A stretch of DNA of 64,000 nucleotides from Anaerolineaceae bacterium 4572_78 (GCA_002084875.1 NBMH01000019.1:1-64000), one strand, 5' to 3'. Shown: positions 20,188-30,772, counted from the first letter of the stretch. The notes: generated from the sequence alone by a model not told the origin. Translations and numbers: made by a program.

Positions 20188-20892
20188 ATGATAAGATTAT
20201 CAACGAAACTTATGATAGGGCTTAGTTTTATTTTATCAATAGGATTATTACCAGCCTTAACGTTGTCTGATTCCCCATTTTCACAACATGCTGGAGTGGT
20301 TATCTCTTTTGGTGATGAGACTATTAACATTGATTGTATTGATTTGGGAGAAGATGGTACAGCAAATGGCGAGGACGTTCTCGATTCTACAGGGCTTGAT
20401 ATAATTATTGATTATAATGCTGGGCTTGGTGGATTTGTGTGTAAAATTGGTGATGTTGGTTGCGATTTTCCGAGTGAGCCATGTCGTTGTCAATGTGAAA
20501 ATTTGGCACAGGATGAAACATGTACTTACTGGACATACAATCATTTGATTGATGGTCAGTGGCAATATTCACAGTTGGGAATCACTAATTACATGGTTTC
20601 AGCTGGTAACGTAGACGGTTGGGTTTGGGGTACAGGTGATGCCATTTCAGGGGCAACACCACCAATAATTACCTTTGATGAAATCTGTATTGCTTCAACA
20701 TCAACACCCATTACAACACATGCACCTACATCTACTGTCGCCGAGCATGTTGAATCAACGCTCAAACCATCAAATAATCGTATAATATTCGGTGAGTTAG
20801 TGATTTTGACCGTAGGAGAAACGTATATTTGTTTTGCGGCATTGGTTATTTTCTTAGGTGGTATTTTCCTATTCATTCAATATAAACGATAA
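20188..20892 (+). CDS. Secreted, C-terminally TM-anchored protein with DUF4430-like region (possible vitamin-binding component)
   Basis: Signal peptide; WTYNHLIDGQWQYSQLGITNYMVSAGNVDGWVWGTGD; C-terminal TM plus KR. Confidence 0.5.
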   Translation: MIRLSTKLMIGLSFILSIGLLPALTLSDSPFSQHAGVVISFGDETINIDCIDLGEDGTANGEDVLDSTGLDIIIDYNAGLGGFVCKIGDVGCDFPSEPCRCQCENLAQDETCTYWTYNHLIDGQWQYSQLGITNYMVSAGNVDGWVWGTGDAISGATPPIITFDEICIASTSTPITTHAPTSTVAEHVESTLKPSNNRIIFGELVILTVGETYICFAALVIFLGGIFLFIQYKR

Positions 20893-20894
20893 AC

Positions 20895-21695
20895 ATGCTT
20901 GAGCGATTTCTTAGCTTTATTATCTACGGACTTAGCACTGCCATTGGGATTATTGCTTTTATTTACCCTTTTTGGCAACCAGCACTCCAACAATCACAAA
21001 CACATCGTAATGATTCTCCATTGTTACTGACGGTTTTGGTTACATTATGTTTCGTGGTTATTCTTTTTGAAGTACAAGGACAAGGCATAAATACCAAACT
21101 GATTGCCTTACTTGGCATTTTAGTTTCAATTAATTCCATACTCCGTTTCATGGAAGTAGCAATCCCGATTCCAGGTGGTTTTAGTCCCATCTTTTTTCTG
21201 ATTATTCTTACAGGGTATGTCTATGGTGGACGCTTCGGTTTTTTAATGGGAGCATTAACATTAATCGTTTCTGCATTGATTACAGGAGGGGTGGGTCCCT
21301 GGTTGCCTTATCAAATGCTGACTGCTGGTTGGGTTGGTTTAACGGCTTCAAGTTGTCGTATTGTCGTAAAACCGTTTAAAAAAGGGGGCTCACAAACTGA
21401 AATTATCGTTTTAGCAATTTTTGGAGGACTGTGGGGATTTATTTATGGCATTATTATTAATATGTGGTTTTGGTCATTTGCCACTGGAATAGGGGAACAT
21501 GACTTGCAAGCCAACATCGGTTTTATAGATACCTTACGAAGATATGCACTTTTTTATGTTGCTACTTCATTGTTGTGGGATTTTGTAAGAGGAATCGGCA
21601 ATACTTTTTTTATTTTGTTCTTTGGAAAGGCGACGCTAAGTGTGTTACGTCGTTTTCAACAACGATTTGATTTTTCTTATATCTCTCAATCGTAG
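20895..21695 (+). CDS. ECF-type transporter S component
   Basis: GFSPIFFLIILTGYVYGGRFGFLMGALTLIVSALITGGVGPWLPYQMLTAGWVG typical of S components. Confidence 0.75.
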   Translation: MLERFLSFIIYGLSTAIGIIAFIYPFWQPALQQSQTHRNDSPLLLTVLVTLCFVVILFEVQGQGINTKLIALLGILVSINSILRFMEVAIPIPGGFSPIFFLIILTGYVYGGRFGFLMGALTLIVSALITGGVGPWLPYQMLTAGWVGLTASSCRIVVKPFKKGGSQTEIIVLAIFGGLWGFIYGIIINMWFWSFATGIGEHDLQANIGFIDTLRRYALFYVATSLLWDFVRGIGNTFFILFFGKATLSVLRRFQQRFDFSYISQS

Positions 21696-22004
21696 TGCAG
21701 TTTTCTTACCGCACTTTGGATGTAAAATAAATTAAACCTGACTGCCCTATAAAAAGCGGAAATTGAGGAAGCAAAGCAAAATAAAGGAGATGACCATGCC
21801 AAATCAGCAGAGGACCGAGAACATTAAATCTCGATTGGACAGTCAGGCAAAAAGAACAATAAATATTACCATCCTTAGTTACCCATAATACACTGAAACG
21901 GAATAAAATACAAATTATAAGAATTTATTTTTTGAATGAATCATGTACAGTGGCATCTTGCATGTTGTGCTAGCATGGGCATCATACCTATGCTTAGGTG
22001 CTAA

Positions 22005-23852
22005 CTACATCTTTTTCTTAAAAGCTATAGGCAACCCTGCCATTTCCATGATACGTAGGGCATTAGTAGTTGGGCAAGGTCCCGAATAAAGAGTATAATC
22101 AAATATCATACGTCCGTCGATGAAATCATCACGAAAATGATAATTATCAACTTGGTTAATAATATCCTCTAATTTTACCAGTTCCAAGTCATGGGTAGAA
22201 ATAAGTCCCGAACCATTTTTGCCTACCAGGTTATGAACATAAGCTTGACTGCCGATGAGTCGCTCTCGGTTATTTGTTCCTCTAAATATTTCGTCAATGA
22301 AAAATAACAGTGGCAACGAATGTTCGGATTCAAGTTCAGAAAGTAATTTTTTCAATCGTTTCACTTCGGCATAAAAATATGAGATTCCATCAGTAAGCGA
22401 ATCGCTTACCTCAATGCAACTAAATAGCCGAAACAATTTTGTTTGTAGCAACTTAGCATGCACAGGCCCACCTGCATAAGCTAAGGCAACGTTAATGCCA
22501 ACCGTTCGCAAGAAGGTACTTTTACCTGACATGTTTGAGCCCGTGATGATAACCACTTGTCCCAATTCGGATAGGCTAAAATCATTACAAACACATTCAT
22601 CATCGGGAATTAAAGGATGCCCTAAATGTTGCGTTTGAAATATATCAGATTTGGTGTCATCGTTGGCTAAAAACAGGGGAAACGTATAGTTAGGGTTGAT
22701 ATAGGCTAAATTTGCCAACGAACTTAAGGCTTCAATTTCAAACCATACATCAAGCCATTTGGGAAGATATTGGGCTAAATTAACTTTGTATTGATTGAGA
22801 CGATAGGCAAAATAAATATCCCAAGGAAAGACCATGTTCAATAGAAACCAAATCAAGGGATTACCTCTAACACCCGTTGCTGCAACAATCCAGCCAACAA
22901 TATGCAATTTGTCAGATGGGCGATTATGCTCCCAAAATGGGCGACATAATTCTTTTAGATGTGGTTGATTTCGGTAGGAACGTGTTTCTAAGTGGCGAAA
23001 AACTGCAATGAGTTGTTGCAATGTTTTTTGTAGGGTCAATGCCTCATGAAAAATATCGGCGATGAAATTACTCTTGGTAATAAGCAACCCAAGATAAATT
23101 AAAAATGTGCCCTGCCAAATCCCGCCTATCAATCCCAAATAATTTAAGACCAAAAGAACGATATTCAAACCACACAATGCCCCCAAAAGATACAACCAAG
23201 TTCGAATTGATGTATCACGGCTTTGTTGCTTGAGCCATTTCAGCAATTGACTGATGTTTCGTATTCTATCTGTTCCACCCATCAATGTTCCATTTAAGAT
23301 AAGTTTATCACGAAACAAGCTAAGTGGGACTAACTCACGCACCAATCTTTGGCGTTGCCTGATATCTTCACGATTGGGGATGGGATTGGTTAGCCAGTCT
23401 TTTAGGCGTTGGCTTCCTTCATGCGATACTGCTCTATCGATTAGTTTATGTAGCGACCGCTTGCCAACAATGGTTAAATCAGATTCAAAGGGATGCTCTT
23501 GTCGGGCTTTATGGTGTGATGCACTAGGAATATTTGCCCAATCCAATTGCATGCGGGCAATTTGAGTGGATTTAATCCGTAGCCATGCTTTGTATCGAAC
23601 AATCATCTGGTCTAATTGACGGTGATAGTAAATGAGAAAAATAAATGGCACTAAGAAGACAATGGCACTAATTCCAAAAAGCCAGGTCAATCCAATGAAA
23701 TAACCAACGGCGGCGATAATTGCCATACCAATAAAAAAAGCAATCAATCGTAAAGTACCATAACGATAGCTAAGACGATTAAGACTCTCTAATCGCTGTT
23801 GAAGACGTTTTATTTGATTTTGTAAGGCATGCAGACGTATTTGTTTGTTCAT
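22005..23852 (-). CDS. Membrane-associated MutS-family ATPase
   Basis: VVIITGSNMSGKSTFLRTVGINVALAYAGGPVHA; FFIDEIFRGTNNRER; LISTHDLEL; TM segments. Confidence 0.88.
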   Translation of the reverse strand: MNKQIRLHALQNQIKRLQQRLESLNRLSYRYGTLRLIAFFIGMAIIAAVGYFIGLTWLFGISAIVFLVPFIFLIYYHRQLDQMIVRYKAWLRIKSTQIARMQLDWANIPSASHHKARQEHPFESDLTIVGKRSLHKLIDRAVSHEGSQRLKDWLTNPIPNREDIRQRQRLVRELVPLSLFRDKLILNGTLMGGTDRIRNISQLLKWLKQQSRDTSIRTWLYLLGALCGLNIVLLVLNYLGLIGGIWQGTFLIYLGLLITKSNFIADIFHEALTLQKTLQQLIAVFRHLETRSYRNQPHLKELCRPFWEHNRPSDKLHIVGWIVAATGVRGNPLIWFLLNMVFPWDIYFAYRLNQYKVNLAQYLPKWLDVWFEIEALSSLANLAYINPNYTFPLFLANDDTKSDIFQTQHLGHPLIPDDECVCNDFSLSELGQVVIITGSNMSGKSTFLRTVGINVALAYAGGPVHAKLLQTKLFRLFSCIEVSDSLTDGISYFYAEVKRLKKLLSELESEHSLPLLFFIDEIFRGTNNRERLIGSQAYVHNLVGKNGSGLISTHDLELVKLEDIINQVDNYHFRDDFIDGRMIFDYTLYSGPCPTTNALRIMEMAGLPIAFKKKM

Positions 23853-23916
23853 ATTTTAGCCATGTAAAACGGTATTTTGCCCGTACCGTAGAGCATGAAC
23901 AGGCTAGAAGCGTATT

Positions 23917-24495
23917 CTATCTGGTTGGCACTTGATGGCATTGGCGACATCGTGCCTCATAGACTTCCTCTGCTCCAATCAGAATAATAGGAGCATCATA
24001 AGGAGCAGGTTCGCCATCAACCAAACGTTGAGTCCGTGTAGCAAATGCTCCACAAACGACACAAATAGCCTGCAACTTATCAACCATTTCAGATTTTGCC
24101 ATCAGTGCAGGTATCGGACCAAACGGCTCACCTCGAAAATCCATATCTAAGCCGCCCACAATGACTCGTTTGCCGTCGTCGGCTAAACTTTGGCACAACT
24201 GAATAATATCTTGACTAAAAAATTGAATTTCGTCAATGGCAATAACATCAGTACCATCTTTAATAAGACCAGCAATTTCTGAAACCGATTCGACAACAAC
24301 TGCCTGAAATTGATTGCCAGCATGCGAATTAACTTTGGAAGGCGTGTAACGATTATCTAAGGCAGGCTTAAAAACTTGTATGTTCAATTTAGCATATCTT
24401 GCTCGGCGTAAGCGTCTGATGAGTTCTTCAGTTTTTCCGCTAAACATGCTGCCGCAAATAACTTCTATCCAACCTCCATTGAACGGATAGTTCAT
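23917..24495 (-). CDS. tdk: Thymidine kinase
   Basis: [60 protein letters not shown]. Confidence 0.95.
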   Translation of the reverse strand: MNYPFNGGWIEVICGSMFSGKTEELIRRLRRARYAKLNIQVFKPALDNRYTPSKVNSHAGNQFQAVVVESVSEIAGLIKDGTDVIAIDEIQFFSQDIIQLCQSLADDGKRVIVGGLDMDFRGEPFGPIPALMAKSEMVDKLQAICVVCGAFATRTQRLVDGEPAPYDAPIILIGAEEVYEARCRQCHQVPTR

Positions 24496-24583
24496 GCATA
24501 ATCTCCTTGTTTACTTTACATAAAATATGGCTTGTCTTCTTACCGCACAGCATAGATTAGTCGCGGTAAGGAAACCTATCATA

Positions 24584-24623
24584 GTCAAACAAGAAAGGTT
24601 TTTAAAAACCTTTCTTGTTTGAC
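24584..24623. repeat. Palindromic repeat family B variant
   Basis: gtcaaacaagaaaggtttttaaaaacctttcttgtttgac, near-perfect palindrome. Confidence 0.8.
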
Positions 24624-24699
24624 CATTGCCTCGTGTGAGTGGAAAGCCTATCTATTTGCCTTGATTGTCAAAGCAAGATTTGATGCTTCTACAATCACA

Positions 24700-25182
24700 T
24701 TATACTTTAACACCAGAACCTTGACGAAGATTTTCAACTTTTTCCATCAATTGTTCTAATGATTTTGGTCCGAATCCTTCCAAGTCCATCAGTTTTTCCT
24801 CTTCATCATAAAGGACTCCTATTATATCACCAACAGTAACATAACCAGCTTCCGTTAAGATTTGGAAAAGTCTGTCGGGTAAGCTCAAAGCCAATAATTG
24901 CTGATTGAGAAAACGGGTTTCAGCTTTTTCAGCAGCCATCTCCTTACGGTCAATTTGTTCTTTTTTGTGGTCTTCAAACTGTTGAAAACGACGCCTAAAC
25001 CGTTCTACCTGTCCTGCCGTGTCGACAATCCGTTGCTCACCCGTATAAAAAGGGTGGCATTTTGAACAAATAACCAAACGAATTTCGGGTTGCGTAGAAC
25101 CTCCTGTCCATTCGTGTCCAGTACCGCAGGTACAGATAAACTTTGCATCTGGATAATACTTGGGATGAATATCTTTTCTCAT
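24700..25182 (-). CDS. rpmE: Ribosomal protein L31 with C-terminal HhH/RpoA-CTD-like extension
   Basis: [20 protein letters not shown]...[12 protein letters not shown]-term [49 protein letters not shown]. Confidence 0.88.
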   Translation of the reverse strand: MRKDIHPKYYPDAKFICTCGTGHEWTGGSTQPEIRLVICSKCHPFYTGEQRIVDTAGQVERFRRRFQQFEDHKKEQIDRKEMAAEKAETRFLNQQLLALSLPDRLFQILTEAGYVTVGDIIGVLYDEEEKLMDLEGFGPKSLEQLMEKVENLRQGSGVKV

Positions 25183-25457
25183 TGTTCTATTCCTTCTTCA
25201 GTTTCAAGTGGATAAACACTAATTTTTTTCTTCTTACGATTGACATACTCAAATTTCACTGACCCATCAATCAATGAGAAAATTGTGTAATCGCGACCCA
25301 TGCCAACATTATTGCCAGGAAAAAATTTTGTTCCTAGTTGGCGGACAATAATACTTCCTGATTGTACTCGTTCGCCACCAAATTTTTTAATGCCCAACCG
25401 TTGACCAGGACTATCTTTGTTATTACGGCTAGAACCGCCACCTTTTTTATGTGCCAT
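25179..25457 (-). CDS. rpmA: Ribosomal protein L27
   Basis: [29 protein letters not shown]...[25 protein letters not shown]. Confidence 0.96.
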   Translation of the reverse strand: MAHKKGGGSSRNNKDSPGQRLGIKKFGGERVQSGSIIVRQLGTKFFPGNNVGMGRDYTIFSLIDGSVKFEYVNRKKKKISVYPLETEEGIEQ

Positions 25458-25947
25458 GACTATCCTCCTTTTTAGTCAAATCTATATCAGATACATCCTC
25501 AATAATTTCTAGGTCAGTTTCGGGAATGTCACCTGTCGAAATAACATCATCTGTCGAAATAACGCCTTCAATGTTAATTGCATTTACCTTTTTAGTCAAA
25601 TCTATACCAGATACATCTTCAATTTCATACTCGGCTTCAGAGCCAAATCGAATTTTATCAACATGCAAACGGGTATATCCCTGCCGATGCCCTTGTTTGC
25701 GTTTGTAATTTTTTTTGTGTTTGTAAACGATAATTTTTTTGCCACGCCCATGACTCTTAATCGTAGCAGTTACTATTGCTTCTTCAACAATTGGCTTTCC
25801 TATGACGACATCTTTGTCGTTACCAATCATCAATACCTTATCAATAGTCACTTGCTCACCAATTTCAATGGGTAACGTGGGCACATCAAGTGTATCACCT
25901 TCTGATACTTTGTACTGTTTACCACCACTAATGATTATTGCATACAT
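25447..25947 (-). CDS. rplU: Ribosomal protein L21 with acidic C-terminal extension
   Basis: [20 protein letters not shown]...[28 protein letters not shown]. Confidence 0.93.
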   Translation of the reverse strand: MYAIIISGGKQYKVSEGDTLDVPTLPIEIGEQVTIDKVLMIGNDKDVVIGKPIVEEAIVTATIKSHGRGKKIIVYKHKKNYKRKQGHRQGYTRLHVDKIRFGSEAEYEIEDVSGIDLTKKVNAINIEGVISTDDVISTGDIPETDLEIIEDVSDIDLTKKEDSHGT

Positions 25948-25965
25948 ATTTTTTATCCCTAGCTT

Positions 25966-26060
25966 TCAAGATAATGTTTTTGAATTTTGTAGCCTCAATT
26001 TCCAATTGTGGTTATGTGATTAGAAATCACGGCTACAGATTTAAAATATTTTAAAAGCTA
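25966..26060. repeat. Dispersed repeat D, related to 29865-29955
   Basis: Shared ataatgtttttgaattttgtagcc(t/g)caatt ... attagaaatcacgg(c/g)tac. Confidence 0.55.
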
Positions 26061-26075
26061 TATAACAAAGCAAAA

Positions 26076-27611
26076 CTATAATGACTTAAATAACTTAGTC
26101 ATTTTCATCAAAATACTAAAATCACCTTCAGCACGATATTTACCTTGCATGAAAGCTTGCTGACCGTCTATTTCTCCCATGCTAATTGCCACCCATACCT
26201 CAGAAGGTGTATGAATGGTCAAATTCACTGAATCAGAAATGCCCTCATAAAAAGTACATTTACCATTGGCGATATGTAGATAATAGTCGCCCGGCTCCTC
26301 ACCTGTACCGTGAAATTGAATAACAGCATCCATGTCGCCCGCCACTTGGGAATTAAATGCAGTCGGCATGCCCTTGATTATATCATGGAAACTTAATTTT
26401 GTCATAATTACCTCACTTTTTTTTGATGATTGAGATTGATTGAGAATTGTTTTAACATCACTTTTTGGATAAGCAAAAATTTGCGGGAATTTATCCAATA
26501 ATTGCATGACTCCATTAACTTCATAATCACCATTCGTGAATGATTCAACGGGGTCAATTTTCCCTAAACCAATATCCCGCCAAAGTTCATACGTCGTGCT
26601 GATTGTCAATGTTGGAAATGGCGTTTGCCCTTGATGAACGGTACATGTTGCCTCATTAATATCTAAGTACCAATCAGGAGAACCAGTCTCCAAACCGTCT
26701 TTAGGCGGAACAAAATGTAATTGCACAACAGCATGCAAATTCGGTATCACATTTGGCTGATACATGTCTGCCATAGCATTCATCATAAATTCATTGCTAA
26801 TATTTGTCAAAGCAAGCTTTGACGCTCCAGGCTTTGATGATTCAGGTACAATTGGTGTACTGTCTGAATCTTCCCCTGAAATCGGCACCGTATGACGCAA
26901 TTCATCAGGCACGTTGAATTTATCCATTTGACGTGTCCAGAATTCATTTGCCATTTGATACAATGCTTTTTTGTCGACAGGAAATAAATCTTTGCGGAGT
27001 TTCTCTTGCATGTCATCAGAAATGCCGCCATCCCGTATCAATTCAACACCTGCTTGTCGCAAGAGTTCATAGTAATCCGTAAACAAATTTTGCAACGCAC
27101 GGCTACTCATGGGGTCACCATAAGGTCGCAAAATTTCACCTAAATACTCCATGCGTGTTATCCGAGCAATATGCTTAAATGTATAAACCAATGAATCAAA
27201 ATGCTCAAGTTCAGGAAATCCACATGGCGAAACGAGAAACATTTTTCTAGGTTTGTCGAATCGTTCAGGATGAAATGTCAAATGTGGAAAGTCGGGATGT
27301 GGAATCAACCATGGCTCCATGCGTGGCACGAGTCGGTCAATAAAGGTCTTCATCGTCCCTGACATGGTAAAAACATATAATGGATTATATTTCTGTATTG
27401 CATCAGCCATAGCATCGTCATGAATACAAATGCCAGGCGTTTTTTTCCAACATGTAAAACAACCAATGCATGGCTTCAAATCGAGGCGGTGAACATGGAT
27501 AATATCCGTTTCTGCACCCGCCGATTCTATGCCTTCCAAAAATGGTGTAAGCATGTGATAAGTACTGCTCGCCTTCATACGAGGTGAGCCGTTGATAGCT
27601 AAAACTTTCAT
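26076..27611 (-). CDS. NAD(P)H-dependent FMN reductase (flavodoxin-like) fused to two SCP2-like domains
   Basis: MKVLAINGSPRMKASSTYHML, CIGCFTCW; two C-terminal repeats (LTISTTYELWRDIGLGKIDPVESFTNGDYEVNG / LTIHTPSEVWVAISMGEIDGQQAFMQGKYRAEGD). Confidence 0.8.
   Translation of the reverse strand: MKVLAINGSPRMKASSTYHMLTPFLEGIESAGAETDIIHVHRLDLKPCIGCFTCWKKTPGICIHDDAMADAIQKYNPLYVFTMSGTMKTFIDRLVPRMEPWLIPHPDFPHLTFHPERFDKPRKMFLVSPCGFPELEHFDSLVYTFKHIARITRMEYLGEILRPYGDPMSSRALQNLFTDYYELLRQAGVELIRDGGISDDMQEKLRKDLFPVDKKALYQMANEFWTRQMDKFNVPDELRHTVPISGEDSDSTPIVPESSKPGASKLALTNISNEFMMNAMADMYQPNVIPNLHAVVQLHFVPPKDGLETGSPDWYLDINEATCTVHQGQTPFPTLTISTTYELWRDIGLGKIDPVESFTNGDYEVNGVMQLLDKFPQIFAYPKSDVKTILNQSQSSKKSEVIMTKLSFHDIIKGMPTAFNSQVAGDMDAVIQFHGTGEEPGDYYLHIANGKCTFYEGISDSVNLTIHTPSEVWVAISMGEIDGQQAFMQGKYRAEGDFSILMKMTKLFKSL
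26804..26830. repeat. Family A core inside the 26076-27611 CDS
   Basis: ttgtcaaagcaagctttgacgctcca within an uninterrupted ORF. Confidence 0.7.
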
Positions 27612-27659
27612 AAATATTTGTCTCCTTTTTAATTTAATATATTAAAATTTTGTGTCATT

Positions 27660-27806
27660 GCATTTGACTAATATACCACATGATAAATTGCCTCTGCAAC
27701 TTGCTCAATAAAATCAATTGCCTCATTAACCAAGATATCTTCAATGTTCCATGGTAATACCCCCGCATATTCAGGATTGATATCGGCTTCATGGACAATT
27801 TGATTA
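27660..27806 (-). pseudogene. C-terminal remnant of a HEPN-like protein
   Basis: Minus-strand translation RNQIVHEADINPEYAGVLPWNIEDILVNEAIDFIEQVAEAIYHVVY*; in-frame TGA just upstream, no start. Confidence 0.5.
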
Positions 27807-28022
27807 CGCTGTCATACAATTAGTTTAAGTTGTATTTTTATCGAAAGCGAGGTAAGGAAACCCACCGATGCCATTAGGCTCGGTGGGATGAATTACCACC
27901 ATTTGGTTTTGCTCTAAATTCATATTACTATTACCAAATCTATGACAAATACTTTCATTCTCTTTTTTTGTCAGCTATTTTACACTGACCTCTATTAATA
28001 ATTAATCCTTTACTGAGTCCTG

Positions 28023-29054
28023 TTATAAAATAACAAGCCCAATCAAAATAACCGCTATTGCCACTAATCCCACGATTGCCCATGAACTTAGTTTTGTCAT
28101 AGTCGCTTCATGATTTTCGATTTGATATTCCATTGCTCTTTTAGGAAAAGCCGATGTGAAAATAAAAGCAGGAATGAGCAATAAATAACGGAGGATAGTT
28201 AATAAAATGGCATAACTTGGCAGTAAAATTGACCCGATGCCGACTAAGCTGGCAATCATAAATTGCCAGCCCCACATGAGACTAATCACTGCATTTGGAT
28301 AGATAAACATGCTATTTCGCCATAACGGTTTAATGTATTCCCATTTAGAATATTCTGTAGACATCGGCTTTTCAGCAAAAGGTAATGTTCCTAACCATAA
28401 TGCTCCCATCACCAAACTACTGACAACTGACCCCCATGTAGCAAACCATGCATTGCCAAGCAAGATAAACAATCCTGCGATGCTGAAAAATACAACACCA
28501 CCCTTATCGAGCCATGATGATTCGTGATATGTTTCACGATAACCGACAATCAATATTGACAACAAAAGTGGTAAACCAATTTTAATCCAGTTGCTAACAT
28601 CATGCATATCAAACGTGACCCAGTAAATTATCCAGGGGACAAATCCCACAGCCATCCAAGCCATGCCCTTGATTTGAATGGGACCAGCAGGACGTGCTCC
28701 ATCGGTAGCCTCAATTGAAACGTCATCTACTGATTTGAATAGAGCATTCATTTTCAAAAGCAAACCCAAATCACCATCTGCTTTATACAAACCTTGCATT
28801 AAGGCTTCCTGCCCCAACAACTCTCCTGTACTGATTTTCAACCATACTTCAGATGGTGATGCAATTGTCAGTGTAGGGGATTCAGCCTGCCCAAAATGAA
28901 ATGTACATTTATCATTGGCAATGCGTAAATGGTATGTACCGTGTTCATCGCCGCTTATATCAAATTGAATGACGGCATCCAAATTTTCGGCAGCAGTTGG
29001 ATTAAAACCCAGTGTCATACCTTCAATTGTTTGTCGTAATGTTAATTGACTCAT
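28023..29054 (-). CDS. SCP2-domain plus multi-TM membrane protein
   Basis: N-term similar to the SCP2 units of the 26076 gene (LTIASPSEVWLKISTGELLGQEALMQGLYKADGD), then about 6 TM helices. Confidence 0.75.
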   Translation of the reverse strand: MSQLTLRQTIEGMTLGFNPTAAENLDAVIQFDISGDEHGTYHLRIANDKCTFHFGQAESPTLTIASPSEVWLKISTGELLGQEALMQGLYKADGDLGLLLKMNALFKSVDDVSIEATDGARPAGPIQIKGMAWMAVGFVPWIIYWVTFDMHDVSNWIKIGLPLLLSILIVGYRETYHESSWLDKGGVVFFSIAGLFILLGNAWFATWGSVVSSLVMGALWLGTLPFAEKPMSTEYSKWEYIKPLWRNSMFIYPNAVISLMWGWQFMIASLVGIGSILLPSYAILLTILRYLLLIPAFIFTSAFPKRAMEYQIENHEATMTKLSSWAIVGLVAIAVILIGLVIL

Positions 29055-29602
29055 AACGTCTCCTTCACAGTTTTAATGGTATATTCTAGCCATGTAATAT
29101 ACATTTGGGTGTATTCCTCGCCAAATTGACGCACCGACCCCCACATTATTCCCTCTGTTTGCAATCCCGTTTCTGAAATGATTTGCTCAACATAAGACTT
29201 TGTATGTGTTTGATACTGTTTTAATCTTTGTCGTTGCAATGCCAGAACATTTTGCAAGTGCTGTAAGATAATTTCTTTATCTAGCGAACCTGAGAAAAAA
29301 AGTTTGAGCAGTATGAAATCCTTTGTTGGTGTCAACTGGACAATTGGTTTGATGAGCCATGCCAAAAGCTTATCATTTCCTTTTTTTGTAATGGTATAAA
29401 TTTTCTTATCAGGTTTACCGTCTTGCGGTTCAATTTCTATGGTAACCAAACCATTTTGTTCCAATTTTTTTAGGGTAGGATAAATTTGGCTTAATTGGGC
29501 ATGCCAAAAAAACTGTGTGGATTTATCCATGTGTTTCTTTAGTTCATATCCCGTCATAGAATTGAGATTGAGAAATCCAAGCAATGTATGTTTAAGTGAC
29601 AT
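29051..29602 (-). CDS. PadR-family transcriptional regulator
   Basis: LLGFLNLNSMTGYELKKHMDKST; LSQIYPTLKKLEQNGLVTIE; overlaps downstream gene by ATGA. Confidence 0.88.
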   Translation of the reverse strand: MSLKHTLLGFLNLNSMTGYELKKHMDKSTQFFWHAQLSQIYPTLKKLEQNGLVTIEIEPQDGKPDKKIYTITKKGNDKLLAWLIKPIVQLTPTKDFILLKLFFSGSLDKEIILQHLQNVLALQRQRLKQYQTHTKSYVEQIISETGLQTEGIMWGSVRQFGEEYTQMYITWLEYTIKTVKETL

Positions 29603-30001
29603 AGTATATATGAATCTTACTATATAAATTTTAATATATCAATATTTACATTATACCACAAAAAATCAATTTTGTCAAGGGGGAATTATAAATAATTTGG
29701 TTAGGGTTGTTTAATGCTAAAACAAAGAACATGGCTTGGTTCACGAAAATATGTTCTAAACTAACCAAATAACAAGGCATGGCTAGCGAGAGCGACATTA
29801 TGAATTAGGTCACGTATTGTTCTTTGCGATAGTTTTGCTTATTTCTTTGTTTTGGTTATAATTTGGATGTTCAGGTAATGTTTTTGAATTTTGTAGCCGC
29901 AATTAGAAATCACGGGTACGAATCCAAAAACTTTTTCTTAAAAACTATAGCATGTGTGGTATGGAAACCGCACCTAGCTGATATTGACTCAGGATTACTT
30001 A

Positions 30002-30769
30002 ACGAATGGAGCTAATGCAATGTTGAAACGATGGTTTAGTCGTTCTACTAATGGTGATGTTAAAGGACATGAGCATGACCATCTGATAAATTTATGTGCT
30101 GTAGTCAAAATTTATGAAACAGCCGCCGGAGATTTTAAGGCTCTACGTGGTGTAGACCTCCAAATTGAACATGGTGAATTTGTGGCGGTTGTTGGCAAAT
30201 CGGGTAGTGGCAAATCAACACTGATTAACATGGTCACTGGCATAGACCGCCCAAGTTCAGGTGAAGTATTTGTAACAGGTGTGCCAGTTCACAAATTAAG
30301 TGAGGGACAATTAGCAAAATGGCGTGGGCGTAATTTAGGGGTTGTCTTTCAATTTTTCCAATTGTTGCCTACCTTGACTGTATTGGAAAATGTGATGTTG
30401 CCCATGGATTTCTGCAATATGTATCGAATGTGGGAGCGAGAAGAAAAAGCCATGCACTTTTTGGATTTAGTGGATATGACCGAGCATGCACATAAATTAC
30501 CGAGTGCTACATCAGGAGGACAGCAACAACGAGTGGCGATTGCTCGTGCTTTAGCAAATGACCCTCCTATCATTGTTGCAGATGAACCAACAGGTAATCT
30601 TGATTCTGTCACATCTGAAGCAATCTTTCATCTTTTCACGGATTTGGTGCATAATGGAAAGACCATTTTGATGGTGACACATGATGTAGACCTGATAAAA
30701 CGGGTCACCCGATCCATTATTGTTTCAGACGGCGAAATCGTTGAGGAAATTATTAACGAGGATGTGTAA
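30002..30769 (+). CDS. ABC transporter ATP-binding protein (LolD/MacB type)
   Basis: [49 protein letters not shown]; no adjacent permease. Confidence 0.9.
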   Translation, partial: TNGANAMLKRWFSRSTNGDVKGHEHDHLINLCAVVKIYETAAGDFKALRGVDLQIEHGEFVAVVGKSGSGKSTLINMVTGIDRPSSGEVFVTGVPVHKLSEGQLAKWRGRNLGVVFQFFQLLPTLTVLENVMLPMDFCNMYRMWEREEKAMHFLDLVDMTEHAHKLPSATSGGQQQRVAIARALANDPPIIVADEPTGNLDSVTSEAIFHLFTDLVHNGKTILMVTHDVDLIKRVTRSIIVSDGEIVEEIINEDV

Positions 30770-30772
30770 ATT

